In this document: in pieces, positions 1 through 8,786 of the stretch
Numbering within the stretch: position 1 is the stretch's first letter
How the letters are laid out: each line of letters starts with the position of its first letter
Source of the DNA: Saprospiraceae bacterium
Lineage (GTDB): Bacteria > Bacteroidota > Bacteroidia > Chitinophagales > Saprospiraceae
Assembly (NCBI GenBank): GCA_016714785.1
Contig: JADKCC010000016.1
Coordinates: 62,001-126,000, forward strand
Reading direction: 5' to 3'
Length of the DNA stretch: 64,000 nucleotides
The notes under the pieces: generated by a model
Told to the model about the DNA's origin: nothing
Database searches by the model: none
Seen by the model: only the letters and a program-made list of their open reading frames with translations
Program-made: the position numbers and the translations under genes

Positions 1-2
1 GA

Positions 3-1262
3 CAAGCGCAACATAGTCGATATCCTAATCTGTCTGCCAATACCAATGTGGGTTGGAATTTTGGTCGTACCATCGACCCTACTAGAAATGAGTTTGTAAC
101 AGAGACTTTTTTTAATAATGGATTTTCACTCAATTCCAATGTTTTGCTTTATAATGGTGGTAAAGTGACCAATAGTATTAACCAAGCTGCTGTCACCAAT
201 AAAGCAGCACTCAAAGATCTCGAACAAACTAAAAGGGACATCAGTCTCAATGTAGCTAGCTTGTATCTCAACATTTTATTTGCCAAAGAAAATTTACAAA
301 ATGCTGAAAATCAATTGAAACAAACCAATGAGCAGTTGATACTATTAAATAAACAAATTGCTGTAGGCAATAGACCTGAAAATGATCGATTGGATATAGA
401 CGCCCAAATAGCAGTCAATGAACAAACCATAACAGAAGCTAGAAACAATCTGAATATCAATCTGTTGAATCTTAAACAACTATTAAGAATCGAACCTGAT
501 GAAAATATCGACATTTTTGCACCTTTGGGTTTATTGATAGATACGGACCCAGCTTTACTTACTTTTGATGAAGTATTGAGCAGTGCCATCAATAATCAAC
601 CATCACTCCAAGCCAATGAATTTCGTATCAGAAGTGCCCAGTTGGGGCAGAAAATTGCTGAGGCCAATTTGTTACCTTCACTAGGTGCAGGAGGAAGTTT
701 ATCGACCAATTACTCCAATAAAGGATTTAACTCAATATTAAAAAGCACCACGTACGAAGAGACTAAGGTGCTGATAAACAATCAGGAAGTAAATGTAGGT
801 TTTCCTAATCCTGTGTATGAATTTACAAAGAAACCATATTTTGATCAATTTAGTGATAATCTTTCTTATGCGATAGGGGTTTCTTTAAGTATTCCTATCT
901 ATAATAATTATACAGCTCAATCGGGTGTGCAGAAAGCTAAACTTAATGTAGAGCGTGCACAGCTGAATTATGATCAAATCAAAGAAAATCTCAAAATTAC
1001 AATTGGTCAATCATTGGCAGACGCAAAAGCAGCAAAAGCTAGGTATTTGGCCACTGAAAAAACTAAAAATGCACAAACCAATGTTTATGCTAATGCATTA
1101 AAACGTTTTGAAGCAGGAAGTACCAATGTTTTTGAGCTGACAAGGTTGAAAACTCAAATGGAAACAGCAGATATCAATCATTTGATAGCTAAATATGAAT
1201 ATCTTTTCAGAACGAAAGTCTTGGACTTTTATCTAGGCAAGTCTATTAAATTAAGTAATTAA
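3..1262 (+). CDS. TolC-family outer membrane efflux protein (5' partial)
   Basis: Outer membrane channel of a tripartite export system; it would carry substrate from the periplasmic adaptor to the outside. The frame is open from base 3 and runs into the window edge, so the signal peptide and true start are missing; the GTG at 48 is an internal codon. About 419 residues are visible. They show the two-fold TolC layout: long amphipathic helices (for example LNVASLYLNILFAKENLQNA and later ITIGQSLADAKAAKARYLAT) separated by beta-strand-like stretches with YNGGKVTNSI and GVSLSIPIYNNYTAQSG. The membrane-fusion gene starts 33 bases downstream on the same strand, which supports an efflux operon. The inner membrane pump is not in the window. 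Family assignment is firm; the substrate is unknown. Confidence 0.9.
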   Translation, partial: QAQHSRYPNLSANTNVGWNFGRTIDPTRNEFVTETFFNNGFSLNSNVLLYNGGKVTNSINQAAVTNKAALKDLEQTKRDISLNVASLYLNILFAKENLQNAENQLKQTNEQLILLNKQIAVGNRPENDRLDIDAQIAVNEQTITEARNNLNINLLNLKQLLRIEPDENIDIFAPLGLLIDTDPALLTFDEVLSSAINNQPSLQANEFRIRSAQLGQKIAEANLLPSLGAGGSLSTNYSNKGFNSILKSTTYEETKVLINNQEVNVGFPNPVYEFTKKPYFDQFSDNLSYAIGVSLSIPIYNNYTAQSGVQKAKLNVERAQLNYDQIKENLKITIGQSLADAKAAKARYLATEKTKNAQTNVYANALKRFEAGSTNVFELTRLKTQMETADINHLIAKYEYLFRTKVLDFYLGKSIKLSN

Positions 1263-1295
1263 CATATTGTAAATATATATAATATTAATATCGAA

Positions 1296-2693
1296 ATGCA
1301 AAACGGAAAAAAGAAAAACTGGTTGTTGTGGTCACTTTTAGGGCTATTTTTAATAGTTGCTGCATTTGCCATTTACAAAGGACAATCCAAGCCTAAAGGT
1401 ACGGCAGTAACCATAGCGGAAGCAGAAAAGCGGACTATAAGAGAAACAGTATCAGCAAGTGGGAAGATATTTCCGGAGACAGAAGTTAAGATTTCTTCAG
1501 ATGTATCCGGTGAGATTGTAGAGTTATATGTCAAAGAAGGTGACTCTGTCGTGGTTGGACAGATATTGGCAAAAATCAATCCAGATACCTATATGTCGGC
1601 GGTAGAGCGAGGAGAGGCAACGGTAAATAACTCAAAGGCTCAATTGGCTATCAGCAAATCACAAATAGAGTCAAACCGTGCCCAAAAAGAACAATTCACA
1701 GCGCAACTCGAAAATGCTCGCACCATTCACAAAAGAAATGAACAGCTGAAAAAGGATGGCGTAATATCTCAAGCAGAATTGGATCAGTCGCTTGCATCTT
1801 TGAGACAGTTGGAAGCCAATGTAAGAGCAGCGGAAGCCAGCATCAAAGGATCACAACAATCAGCAGAAGCTTCTGAATATAGTATAAAGGGGGCAAATGC
1901 AAGTCTGAAAGAGCTAAAAACTAGTCTCAGTAGGACAACTATTAAATCTCCGACTAGCGGAATCGTATCCAAACTTTCAGTAGAAAAAGGTGAAAGGGTA
2001 GTGGGTACCATACAAATGACTGGTACGGAAATGATGCGTATTTCCAACCTTAATGCCATGGAAGTGCAAGTAGATGTCAGTGAAAATGATATTTTGAAAG
2101 TCGCAGTAGGTGATGAAGTGGATATAGAAGTTGATGCCTATTTGGGTAAGAAATTTAAAGGGGTAGTAACTCAGATAGCCAATTCGGCTGCAAATATTGC
2201 TACTACATCTACTGCACTGAATACGGACCAAGTAACTAATTTTGTTGTAAAAATAAGAGTTGATGCCAATTCATATCAAGATGTGAAAACAGTAGCCATG
2301 AAATATCCTTTGAGACCGGGCATGTCGGCATCGGTAGATATTTACACGGATGAAGCGAATAATGTGGTAGCTGTACCCATACAGTGTGTCACAGTGAGAG
2401 AAAGGGAAGATCCCAAAAAGAAGAAAAAGGAGGTTACCCAAAATCAAGAAGATGAAGCAAAGATTCAGGATATCGACTATGATGAGGTCATTTTTCTCAT
2501 GGATACAGATACCGTAAAAATGGTAAAAGTTGAAACAGGAATTCAAGATGACGAATATATAATGGTGAAATCAGGTATAAAAATTGGTGATCAAATCATA
2601 TCTGGCCCATATCTAGAAGTAAGCAAAAATTTGAAATCAGGAGACAAGGTGCGTAAGAAGACAGAAAAGGATGATAAAGAAGATAAAAAGTAA
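1296..2693 (+). CDS. HlyD/MacA-like periplasmic adaptor subunit of an efflux system
   Basis: Membrane-fusion protein that bridges an inner membrane pump and a TolC channel. The 465-residue product has an N-terminal anchor (about residues 10-27, WLLWSLLGLFLIVAAFAIY), a first lipoyl half-motif around 70-95 (SGEIVELYVKEGDSVVVGQI), a long alpha-helical coiled-coil hairpin (about 100-210), the second lipoyl half (IKSPTSGIVSKLSVEKGERV), beta-barrel and membrane-proximal domains, and a very basic/acidic C-terminal tail (KKTEKDDKEDKK). Domain order fits the RND/MacA adaptor family. It lies 33 bp after the TolC gene. A partner permease (MacB-like or RND) is not seen here; the next gene is unrelated, so the pump may lie upstream of the window. 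Export substrate unknown. Confidence 0.9.
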   Translation: MQNGKKKNWLLWSLLGLFLIVAAFAIYKGQSKPKGTAVTIAEAEKRTIRETVSASGKIFPETEVKISSDVSGEIVELYVKEGDSVVVGQILAKINPDTYMSAVERGEATVNNSKAQLAISKSQIESNRAQKEQFTAQLENARTIHKRNEQLKKDGVISQAELDQSLASLRQLEANVRAAEASIKGSQQSAEASEYSIKGANASLKELKTSLSRTTIKSPTSGIVSKLSVEKGERVVGTIQMTGTEMMRISNLNAMEVQVDVSENDILKVAVGDEVDIEVDAYLGKKFKGVVTQIANSAANIATTSTALNTDQVTNFVVKIRVDANSYQDVKTVAMKYPLRPGMSASVDIYTDEANNVVAVPIQCVTVREREDPKKKKKEVTQNQEDEAKIQDIDYDEVIFLMDTDTVKMVKVETGIQDDEYIMVKSGIKIGDQIISGPYLEVSKNLKSGDKVRKKTEKDDKEDKK

Positions 2694-2696
2694 GGC

Positions 2697-3332
2697 TTGA
2701 ATAGTAATAAGCACTTGATTGTTTTTATTAAAAACCCAGAAATGGGCAAAGTAAAGACCAGAATTGCGGCCACTACAGGAGACCTTGCTGCTTTCAATAT
2801 ATACCTTCGATTGCTCGAAATTACAAGGAGTAACACAAGTCAGCTGACTGATATTTATAAAAACTTGTATTATAGTGAACAAATAGCTATTGATGATGAA
2901 TGGCCAAATGAAACCTATGTCAAAATGAAACAAAGTAATGGTGATCTTGGCCACAAAATGAAAATGGCATTTAATGAGGTTTTTGATAAATTAGGTAATA
3001 GGCAAAAGTCAAAGGTGTTGATTATAGGTAGTGATTGTCCAGAAGTGACACAATCAATTATATTCAGTGCTTATGAGCTGTTAGACAAACATGATGTCGT
3101 AATAGGTCCAACTTATGATGGTGGCTACTATTTATTAGGAATGAATGATTATTTTCCATTTCTATTTGATGGTATCGCTTGGAGTACCGCAGATGTTTTT
3201 AACCAAACTTTGCAAATAATTTCTAATAAACAGCTAACGGTTGCTACTTTGCACGCACTCAACGATATAGATACCGAAGCTGATTGGATGGCTTATCAAA
3301 AAAGATCCACGTCTGCTAAGGAAAATAGCTAA
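2697..3332 (+). CDS. DUF2064 / TIGR04282-type glycosyltransferase-like protein
   Basis: Belongs to the DUF2064 group (GT-A fold nucleotidyl/glycosyltransferase-like; some members are annotated as arsenosugar biosynthesis glycosyltransferases). The 211-residue protein has the N-terminal nucleotide-binding stretch FIKNPEMGKVKTRIA, the metal/nucleotide motif IIGSDCPEVT in the middle and the GPTYDGGYYLLGM motif of the family. The only start that keeps the conserved N-terminus is a TTG at 2697, three bases after the previous stop, with AAGG just before it, so it is probably translated together with the adaptor gene. No radical SAM or arsenic gene lies near, so an arsenosugar role is not supported by context. 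The real substrate is unknown. Confidence 0.75.
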   Translation: MNSNKHLIVFIKNPEMGKVKTRIAATTGDLAAFNIYLRLLEITRSNTSQLTDIYKNLYYSEQIAIDDEWPNETYVKMKQSNGDLGHKMKMAFNEVFDKLGNRQKSKVLIIGSDCPEVTQSIIFSAYELLDKHDVVIGPTYDGGYYLLGMNDYFPFLFDGIAWSTADVFNQTLQIISNKQLTVATLHALNDIDTEADWMAYQKRSTSAKENS

Positions 3333-3403
3333 AGTCGCACTTAAAAAATATTTCAGTTGTGGTAGAATACTGCCTAATTCTGCTCAAATTATGGTTATTT
3401 CCT

Positions 3404-3411
3404 TACCTTTG
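3404..3411 (+). promoter_or_regulatory. Putative -7 box for the thiolase gene
   Basis: TACCTTTG matches the Bacteroidota -7 consensus TANNTTTG and lies 34 bp before the thiolase ATG. No clear TTTG -33 box is seen at the right distance. Motif match only. Confidence 0.45.
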
Positions 3412-3445
3412 TTGTCATTTTCCTAATCATTAAAATCATTTTAAA

Positions 3446-4624
3446 ATGCAAAACGTATATATCGTATCCGCTGTACGAACACCTTTGGGGAGTTTTGGAG
3501 GAAGTCTAGCCGGAATTCCTGCTACTCAGTTGGGCGCCACTGCTGTAAAAGCAGCTGTAGAGAAGTCAGGCTTACCGTCAGATATGGTTGAAGAAATATT
3601 TTTTGGTCAAGTTATTCAGGCCAATGCAGGGCAAGCGCCAGCCAGACAAGTAGCGCTAAACGCAGGACTGAAAAATTCGACACCCGCCACTACGGTCAAT
3701 AAAGTATGTGCTTCCGGTATGAAATCTGTCATGTTTGGTGCGCAATCAATACAGTTGGGCCAAAATAAAGCCATAGTTGCTGGAGGTATGGAAAATATGT
3801 CGTCTATTCCACATTACCTTACCAAGGCAAGATATGGATATGGTTATGGCAATGGCGAAGTTGTAGATGGATTGATCAGAGATGGTTTAGCCAATGTCTA
3901 TGATAATCAAGCCATGGGTTGTTTTGCTGATGCTACAGCTACAAAATTTGAAATAAGTAGGGCAGAACAAGATGCGTATGCCATCCAAAGTTACCAACGT
4001 ACTGCTGCTGCATGGGAAGCAGGAAGATTTGCCAATGAAGTAGTAGGCGTAGAAGTCAAAGATCGCAAAGGCAATGTCAATGTGATCGCCCAGGATGAAG
4101 AATATAAAAATGTGATGTTTGAAAAAATTCCAACACTTAGGCCAGTTTTCACTAAGGAAGGTACGGTCACAGCGGCCAATGCTTCTACCATAAATGATGG
4201 TGCTGCTGCATTGGTATTAGTAGATGAAGAAACGGTCGCAAAATATAATTTGAAACCAATAGCACGTATAGTGTCTTATGCAGATGGTGCACACGAACCT
4301 GAATGGTTTACTACGGCACCTGCAATAGCTGCAGAAAAAGCTTTGCAAAGAGCAGGACTTACTATAGCTGATATTGAATTTTTTGAAGTGAATGAAGCAT
4401 TTGCAGTTGTTACATTGGCTTTTATCAAACATTTTGGACTATCTCAAGATAAAGTCAATGTGAATGGTGGTGCAGTGTCTATGGGACATCCACTAGGTTG
4501 TTCAGGAGCAAGAATCATCACGACACTGACAAATGTTTTAGCCCAAAATAATGGCAAATACGGTATGGCTGCTATCTGTAATGGTGGTGGCGGTGCAAGT
4601 GCAATGATTATTGAAAGGATGTAA
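3446..4624 (+). CDS. Acetyl-CoA C-acetyltransferase (thiolase)
   Basis: Catalyses thiolytic cleavage of acetoacetyl-CoA or the reverse Claisen condensation of two acetyl-CoA. The 392-residue length is normal for class II thiolases. The nucleophilic Cys is residue 88 in NKVCASGMKS, the catalytic His is residue 348 in GHPLGCSG, and the second Cys is residue 378 in CNGGGGASAMIIE. The N-terminal motif IVSAVRTPLGSFGGSLAG is typical. It stands alone between a promoter-like box and a strong terminator, so it is probably monocistronic; no hydroxyacyl-CoA dehydrogenase lies beside it. It could serve fatty-acid oxidation or ketone-body metabolism; sequence alone does not separate AtoB-like from FadA-like use, although length and motifs favour the acetoacetyl-CoA type. 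Confidence 0.93.
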   Translation: MQNVYIVSAVRTPLGSFGGSLAGIPATQLGATAVKAAVEKSGLPSDMVEEIFFGQVIQANAGQAPARQVALNAGLKNSTPATTVNKVCASGMKSVMFGAQSIQLGQNKAIVAGGMENMSSIPHYLTKARYGYGYGNGEVVDGLIRDGLANVYDNQAMGCFADATATKFEISRAEQDAYAIQSYQRTAAAWEAGRFANEVVGVEVKDRKGNVNVIAQDEEYKNVMFEKIPTLRPVFTKEGTVTAANASTINDGAAALVLVDEETVAKYNLKPIARIVSYADGAHEPEWFTTAPAIAAEKALQRAGLTIADIEFFEVNEAFAVVTLAFIKHFGLSQDKVNVNGGAVSMGHPLGCSGARIITTLTNVLAQNNGKYGMAAICNGGGGASAMIIERM

Positions 4625-4650
4625 TTTTTCGTAGTTTTGGATTTTAAAAG

Positions 4651-4696
4651 AAGGGATTAAATAGCTGACAAATGGTGATTTAATCCTTTTTTTTTT
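4651..4696 (+). terminator. Rho-independent terminator after the thiolase gene
   Basis: The stem GGATTAAAT (4654-4662) pairs with ATTTAATCC (4678-4686), followed by a run of ten T (4687-4696). It lies about 30 bp after the thiolase stop on the same strand. Confidence 0.8.
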
Positions 4697-5385
4697 ATTG
4701 CGACAAAAACAATACTGATTGCTTTTCTTTAGGTTTTATGTATTCTATTATCAAAGTGTAATACAATGGAAAATTTAAAGGAATAATGCTAATTTTTGGT
4801 TTTATATAGGCAAGCTTAGATTATGTAAGCAATTCTACCATTGATATAATACATAAAATAGCAATGCAATAGGTAAAGATTTTAGCACTCCAAACCCTAG
4901 ATACAAAAAAAAATGAAGAATTCATAAGTTTGAGATATATTTGCAATTGCCTAAAATGAATCGTCATGACTTCGAAGACTTATTCACCAATGAATTAGTT
5001 TTTTCAGAATACCCGAAAGTTGCTAGATTTTTTGTGAGTCTGGTAGCAAGTTATAGCCAATAAGAATTAAATTATCAATTATGATTAAAGTCGTATTAAA
5101 AGTATTTATTGATACGTGGGCGAAAATTTTGCGAAAACATTATATTTGTTTCTTAAAGCTAAAGTTAAGTTTTTATAAGCTACTATGGAGTTTTTTACGA
5201 GAATGTAAACATCACTTATGAAATCAAAGTAATTCCAATGTAGCTGATTCGTTCAACCGAAATATCTAAAAGCCATCTTTTTATATAAAATGGTCAATTC
5301 GTCATTATTTAATAGCAAAAACAATTCATATTAAAATAATTATTAATAATTTATACATATTATTTTTTATTTGAATATTAATTTA
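4697..5385. other. Intergenic region with two very small unassigned ORFs
   Basis: No recognisable gene. Two ATG-initiated ORFs on the + strand are seen: 4956-5063 (35 codons, begins MNRHDFEDLF, with TATATTTG at 4936-4943 as a possible -7 box) and 5081-5221 (46 codons, rich in Lys, Leu and Phe). They could be small genes, or debris of a decayed larger gene. I recognise no family. The rest is strongly AT-rich, especially 5320-5390. Confidence 0.3.
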
Positions 5386-5393
5386 TACTTTTG
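5386..5393 (+). promoter_or_regulatory. Putative -7 box of the S24 regulator gene
   Basis: TACTTTTG fits TANNTTTG and lies 40 bp before the ATG at 5434. The upstream 70 bp are almost purely A/T. Autoregulation is expected for this kind of repressor, but no obvious operator palindrome was found. Confidence 0.5.
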
Positions 5394-5433
5394 CCCCTGA
5401 TGAATTCATTCCAACCTTCAACTTTTGAAAAGT

Positions 5434-6270
5434 ATGTGTAGCATTGTTACTGATAGATTTGTTTCTTGTATTGAAAGACTTAAAGAACGTAATGAAATAA
5501 AGTCTGTACGTCAGTTTTCTTTGAATGTAGAATATCATCCTCAAAATCTTAATGACATCATGAAGGGTAAAAGGGATGTTACCATAGAGCTTATAAAAAA
5601 TGCTGCTGAAATATATAAAATAAATCCACAATATATATTTACTGGAATTGGAAATATGTTTTTAGATGAAGATATCGTCCAACAATCTTCATCATCTGCG
5701 GCACATACTTCCCTTGAAAAGATAGTTTATGTACCCACAGCTGCTCATGCAGGCTATACTGATCAATATAATGACCCTGTTTTTATGGCTGATCTAGTAA
5801 GTTTTTCGTTACCTGATTATAGATTTCAACATGGCACTTATCGATGTTTTGATATAGTGGGAGATAGTATGGAACCTTCTTTATATGCGGGAGATAAAGT
5901 AGTTTGTTCTTTTGTAGATAATAATAATTTTTACAGTTCTGTACGAAATAATTTGGTTTATGTCATCGTACTTGATGGTTCGATCGTGGTTAAAAGAGTT
6001 AAAAATAAAGTCAAAGAAAGTGGAATTATTGAACTATTGTCAGATAATAATTACTACCAACCTTATGAAATACCTGTAAATGAAATCAAAGAAATATGGC
6101 ATGTTGAAGTGAAAATTTCTCCATACTTGCCTTCACCCAACAATATTCGGCACGCTTTTCATGAAGAGATGGATGGCATGAAAAGAACTATTGATCAACA
6201 ATCTAAATCAATTATGTTGCTCAATCAAACAGTTGAAAAATTACTGAAACAAAATCGAGCAATTTATTGA
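5434..6270 (+). CDS. LexA-like S24 peptidase transcriptional regulator with HTH domain
   Basis: A CI/LexA-type repressor of 278 residues. The N-terminal 70 residues form an HTH domain (RQFSLNVEYHPQNLNDIMKG, then an INPQYIFTG tail typical of this regulator class). The C-terminal part is an S24 peptidase: the catalytic Ser is in VGDSMEPSLYAGD (about residue 145) and the Lys in SIVVKRVKNK (about 187). AHAGYTD at about 104-110 offers an Ala-Gly bond, the type cleaved in LexA and CI. An in-frame TTG lies 9 bp upstream, but ATG 5434 is preferred. The C-terminus adds a short coiled-coil-like helix (TIDQQSKSIMLLNQTVEKLL). No phage genes lie nearby, so it is a stand-alone, perhaps stress-responsive, regulator. 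Targets unknown. Confidence 0.85.
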   Translation: MCSIVTDRFVSCIERLKERNEIKSVRQFSLNVEYHPQNLNDIMKGKRDVTIELIKNAAEIYKINPQYIFTGIGNMFLDEDIVQQSSSSAAHTSLEKIVYVPTAAHAGYTDQYNDPVFMADLVSFSLPDYRFQHGTYRCFDIVGDSMEPSLYAGDKVVCSFVDNNNFYSSVRNNLVYVIVLDGSIVVKRVKNKVKESGIIELLSDNNYYQPYEIPVNEIKEIWHVEVKISPYLPSPNNIRHAFHEEMDGMKRTIDQQSKSIMLLNQTVEKLLKQNRAIY

Positions 6271-6271
6271 T

Positions 6272-8077
6272 TTAAAAGTTTAACCATTCAGCTACTTTTT
6301 TTTGTATAGCAGTATCCGCTACTAATTCTGGGGCATGATGTGGTTTCTTTCTAGCATCTATGATAAGACTACCCTTACAGCCCCAATGTTTGTGAGAAAC
6401 AAAACTTCCCACACCATATATGTCATGTGATGGATTTGATCTTGTAAAAGTGACCCACACGAAGTTATCCATGTTTTTGGAGGTAAATTGACTATTATCA
6501 GAAATTACTACCAATGGAAAACCACTAAGATTTTGATCACTCAAGTAACTGGTCAATACTTTCATATCTTCTTCATTATCAAGGTAATTGGTAAATGGTT
6601 TTAATGAAATCCCCAATACACCAGGCATAATGAGATTAATAGAGTTTATCATACTATTGGGCGTCATTGCTGGCATATTATACTCCAACTTTCTTATAGG
6701 TAATCCTCTACAAGCCATTACTACTTTTGAACCACCATTCCAGTCATCGCCAGAATAATCCAATGTATCAATAGTGGTTTTTGTTTGAAAATGTAAATCT
6801 CTCGTCCAGTCCACCCTTTCTAAAAAATGTTGAAAAAAAGCTTTTAAATTATGGGTTGTCAGCGCCACATCATCACCAAATGCAGCAATTATGAGATACT
6901 TTGCTAATGAAGTTTGTCCTGAACCTATGATTCTATTGGCAATTGTAAGTATTTCTTCGGGTTTTGGATCTCGAAACGGCATATATCTTTCTTGCCCAAT
7001 AGCTATCAATAACGGATGTACACCAGCAGCATCTACAGCGTGAATCTCTTTTACACCTGGAAATTCTTGTTCTGTAAGGTCTTCGACCAGCTTATGAATG
7101 AGATAGCCAAAACTACTATCTTCTTGTGGCGGCCTGCCTACGACAGTAAAATGCCAAATAGGATTTTTTCGGTGATAAACGCTATCAACTTTCATCACTG
7201 GGAAATCATGGGTCAAGCTATAATAGCCTAAATGATCACCAAAAGGGCCTTCTGGTTTTTTGACATTTTTTAAAATGGTGCCTGTGATGACAAAATCTGC
7301 ATCGGATGATAAAAAATGCCCTTGATCATCAAAGGAATATCTAAAACGTTTGCCACCTAACATGCCTGCAAAAGTTAACTCACTGATACCCTCAGGCATT
7401 GGCATGATAGCTGAAAAGGCATGAGAGGGTAATCCACCCACAAAAATAGAGCAACGGAAAGGCTCTTCACTCCGATTGTATGCTTCATGGTGTACTCCTA
7501 TACCTCGATGTAGTTGATAATGGAGCCCTATTTCTTCATTTTGTTTAAAATCATTGCCAGAAAGCTGAATCCTATACATACCAAGGTTGGACTCCATAGG
7601 GTTTTTGCTACCTGGTGGCAATGTAAATACTTGTGGCAAGGTCACAAAAGCACCGCCATCCATGGGCCAAGACTTTATCTGTGGTAATTGATCTATTGTG
7701 GTTTTGCTATACTTTACAGGGCTACCGAACCATGAATGCATAGGTAGCGCTTGCAATGCAGTAAGAGGTGTTGTAAGATATCGAAAAGGATTTTTAAGTA
7801 GTTTGGTTGGGTCTGCTTTCAGTTCGATTACCCTTTTTATTTTTGGCAAAGTCTTTCTGAAAAGAAACTCCGTTCTATCTATGGTTCCATAAAGATTGGA
7901 CAATGCCGGGTATGGGCTACCTTTGATGTTTTCAAATAAGATGGCTGGGCCTTGTTTGTCATAAACTTGACGATGAACTTCTGCCACTTCAAGATTTGGG
8001 TCTAATTCGGTTTTAATTCGGAGTAATTGATTGTTTTTTTCTAAATCTCTTACTACATCCCACATGTTTTGGTACAT
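6272..8077 (-). CDS. ubiD: UbiD-family prenyl-FMN-dependent decarboxylase
   Basis: Decarboxylates an aromatic or polycyclic acid with prenylated FMN as cofactor. The 601 residues place it with the long UbiD homologues of Bacteroidota, often annotated as menaquinone biosynthesis decarboxylase, rather than with the shorter E. coli-type protein of about 490 residues. The family motif GPFGDHLGYYS, with the catalytic Glu just before it (PEGPFGDHLG), is present, as are the N-terminal ENIKGSPYPALSNLYGT and central GMYRIQLSGNDFKQN regions that help bind cofactor and metal. It lies 24 bp downstream of ubiX and is surely co-transcribed with it. Its stop nearly touches the convergent regulator gene. The likely pathway is quinone synthesis, by inference; other aromatic acid substrates cannot be excluded. 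Confidence 0.9.
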   Translation of the reverse strand: MYQNMWDVVRDLEKNNQLLRIKTELDPNLEVAEVHRQVYDKQGPAILFENIKGSPYPALSNLYGTIDRTEFLFRKTLPKIKRVIELKADPTKLLKNPFRYLTTPLTALQALPMHSWFGSPVKYSKTTIDQLPQIKSWPMDGGAFVTLPQVFTLPPGSKNPMESNLGMYRIQLSGNDFKQNEEIGLHYQLHRGIGVHHEAYNRSEEPFRCSIFVGGLPSHAFSAIMPMPEGISELTFAGMLGGKRFRYSFDDQGHFLSSDADFVITGTILKNVKKPEGPFGDHLGYYSLTHDFPVMKVDSVYHRKNPIWHFTVVGRPPQEDSSFGYLIHKLVEDLTEQEFPGVKEIHAVDAAGVHPLLIAIGQERYMPFRDPKPEEILTIANRIIGSGQTSLAKYLIIAAFGDDVALTTHNLKAFFQHFLERVDWTRDLHFQTKTTIDTLDYSGDDWNGGSKVVMACRGLPIRKLEYNMPAMTPNSMINSINLIMPGVLGISLKPFTNYLDNEEDMKVLTSYLSDQNLSGFPLVVISDNSQFTSKNMDNFVWVTFTRSNPSHDIYGVGSFVSHKHWGCKGSLIIDARKKPHHAPELVADTAIQKKVAEWLNF

Positions 8078-8101
8078 AACCTAATCTATATATTTTCTTA
8101 A

Positions 8102-8692
8102 CTATTTTGGCTCTCCCCAGCGGAAAGTATTGATATTTACGCCAGCAAGATCTAATACTCTGTCAACAACAGTATCCGCTATTTGTTCTAATGTCTGTGG
8201 TTGGTTATAAAAAGAAGGTGTAGCCGGACAAATGATAGCTCCAGCTTCGGTTAATGAGGTCATGTTGCGCAAATGGATCAAATTGTATGGTGTCTCTCGT
8301 GGCACTATGATGAGTTTCCTCCTTTCTTTGAGGACGACATCGGCTGCTCTTGTTATTAAGTCGTCGGAGATACCATTGGCTATTCTTCCTAAAAGACCCA
8401 TAGAGCTAGGACAAATTATCATTGTCTCATATTTTGCTGACCCAGATGCAAAAGGTGCATTGAAGTCACTTTTGTCATAGAAATTAAATGGCCAATTAGC
8501 CTGATTAAATTTTCCTAATTCTATTTCCCAGTTGAGTTTGGCATTGTCTGTCATTACAATGCCTATATTGTACGAACTGATTGCTTCTCTAAGTTTGGTC
8601 ATCAATCTAAGTGCATAAATTGAACCGCTTGAGCCACCTATGGCAAGAACTATTTTTTTGCTTTCTTTCAAATTGTGATTATATTTATACAT
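8102..8692 (-). CDS. ubiX: UbiX-family flavin prenyltransferase
   Basis: Transfers a dimethylallyl group to FMN to make the prenyl-FMN used by UbiD enzymes. Seen: the N-terminal flavin-binding motif AIGGSSGSIYALRL, the central PSSMGLLGRIANGISDD with the conserved Ser pair, and the C-terminal VPRETPYNLIHLRNM and PATPSFYNQPQT motifs of the family. The open frame starts 12 codons earlier (8728), but the extra residues are hydrophobic and unlike UbiX; ATG 8692 gives the usual N-terminus of about 196 residues. A TACTTTTA box (8706-8699, minus strand) lies only six bases before this ATG, so the transcript would have almost no leader. UbiD follows 24 bp downstream. Confidence 0.92.
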   Translation of the reverse strand: MYKYNHNLKESKKIVLAIGGSSGSIYALRLMTKLREAISSYNIGIVMTDNAKLNWEIELGKFNQANWPFNFYDKSDFNAPFASGSAKYETMIICPSSMGLLGRIANGISDDLITRAADVVLKERRKLIIVPRETPYNLIHLRNMTSLTEAGAIICPATPSFYNQPQTLEQIADTVVDRVLDLAGVNINTFRWGEPK

Positions 8693-8786
8693 CGAACATA
8701 AAAGTAACAGAATGGTTCTGATAGGCATAAAAAAAGAGGTAAGTGAATAAACACCTACCTCTTAGATTATTTTAGATAAGTCCTAA

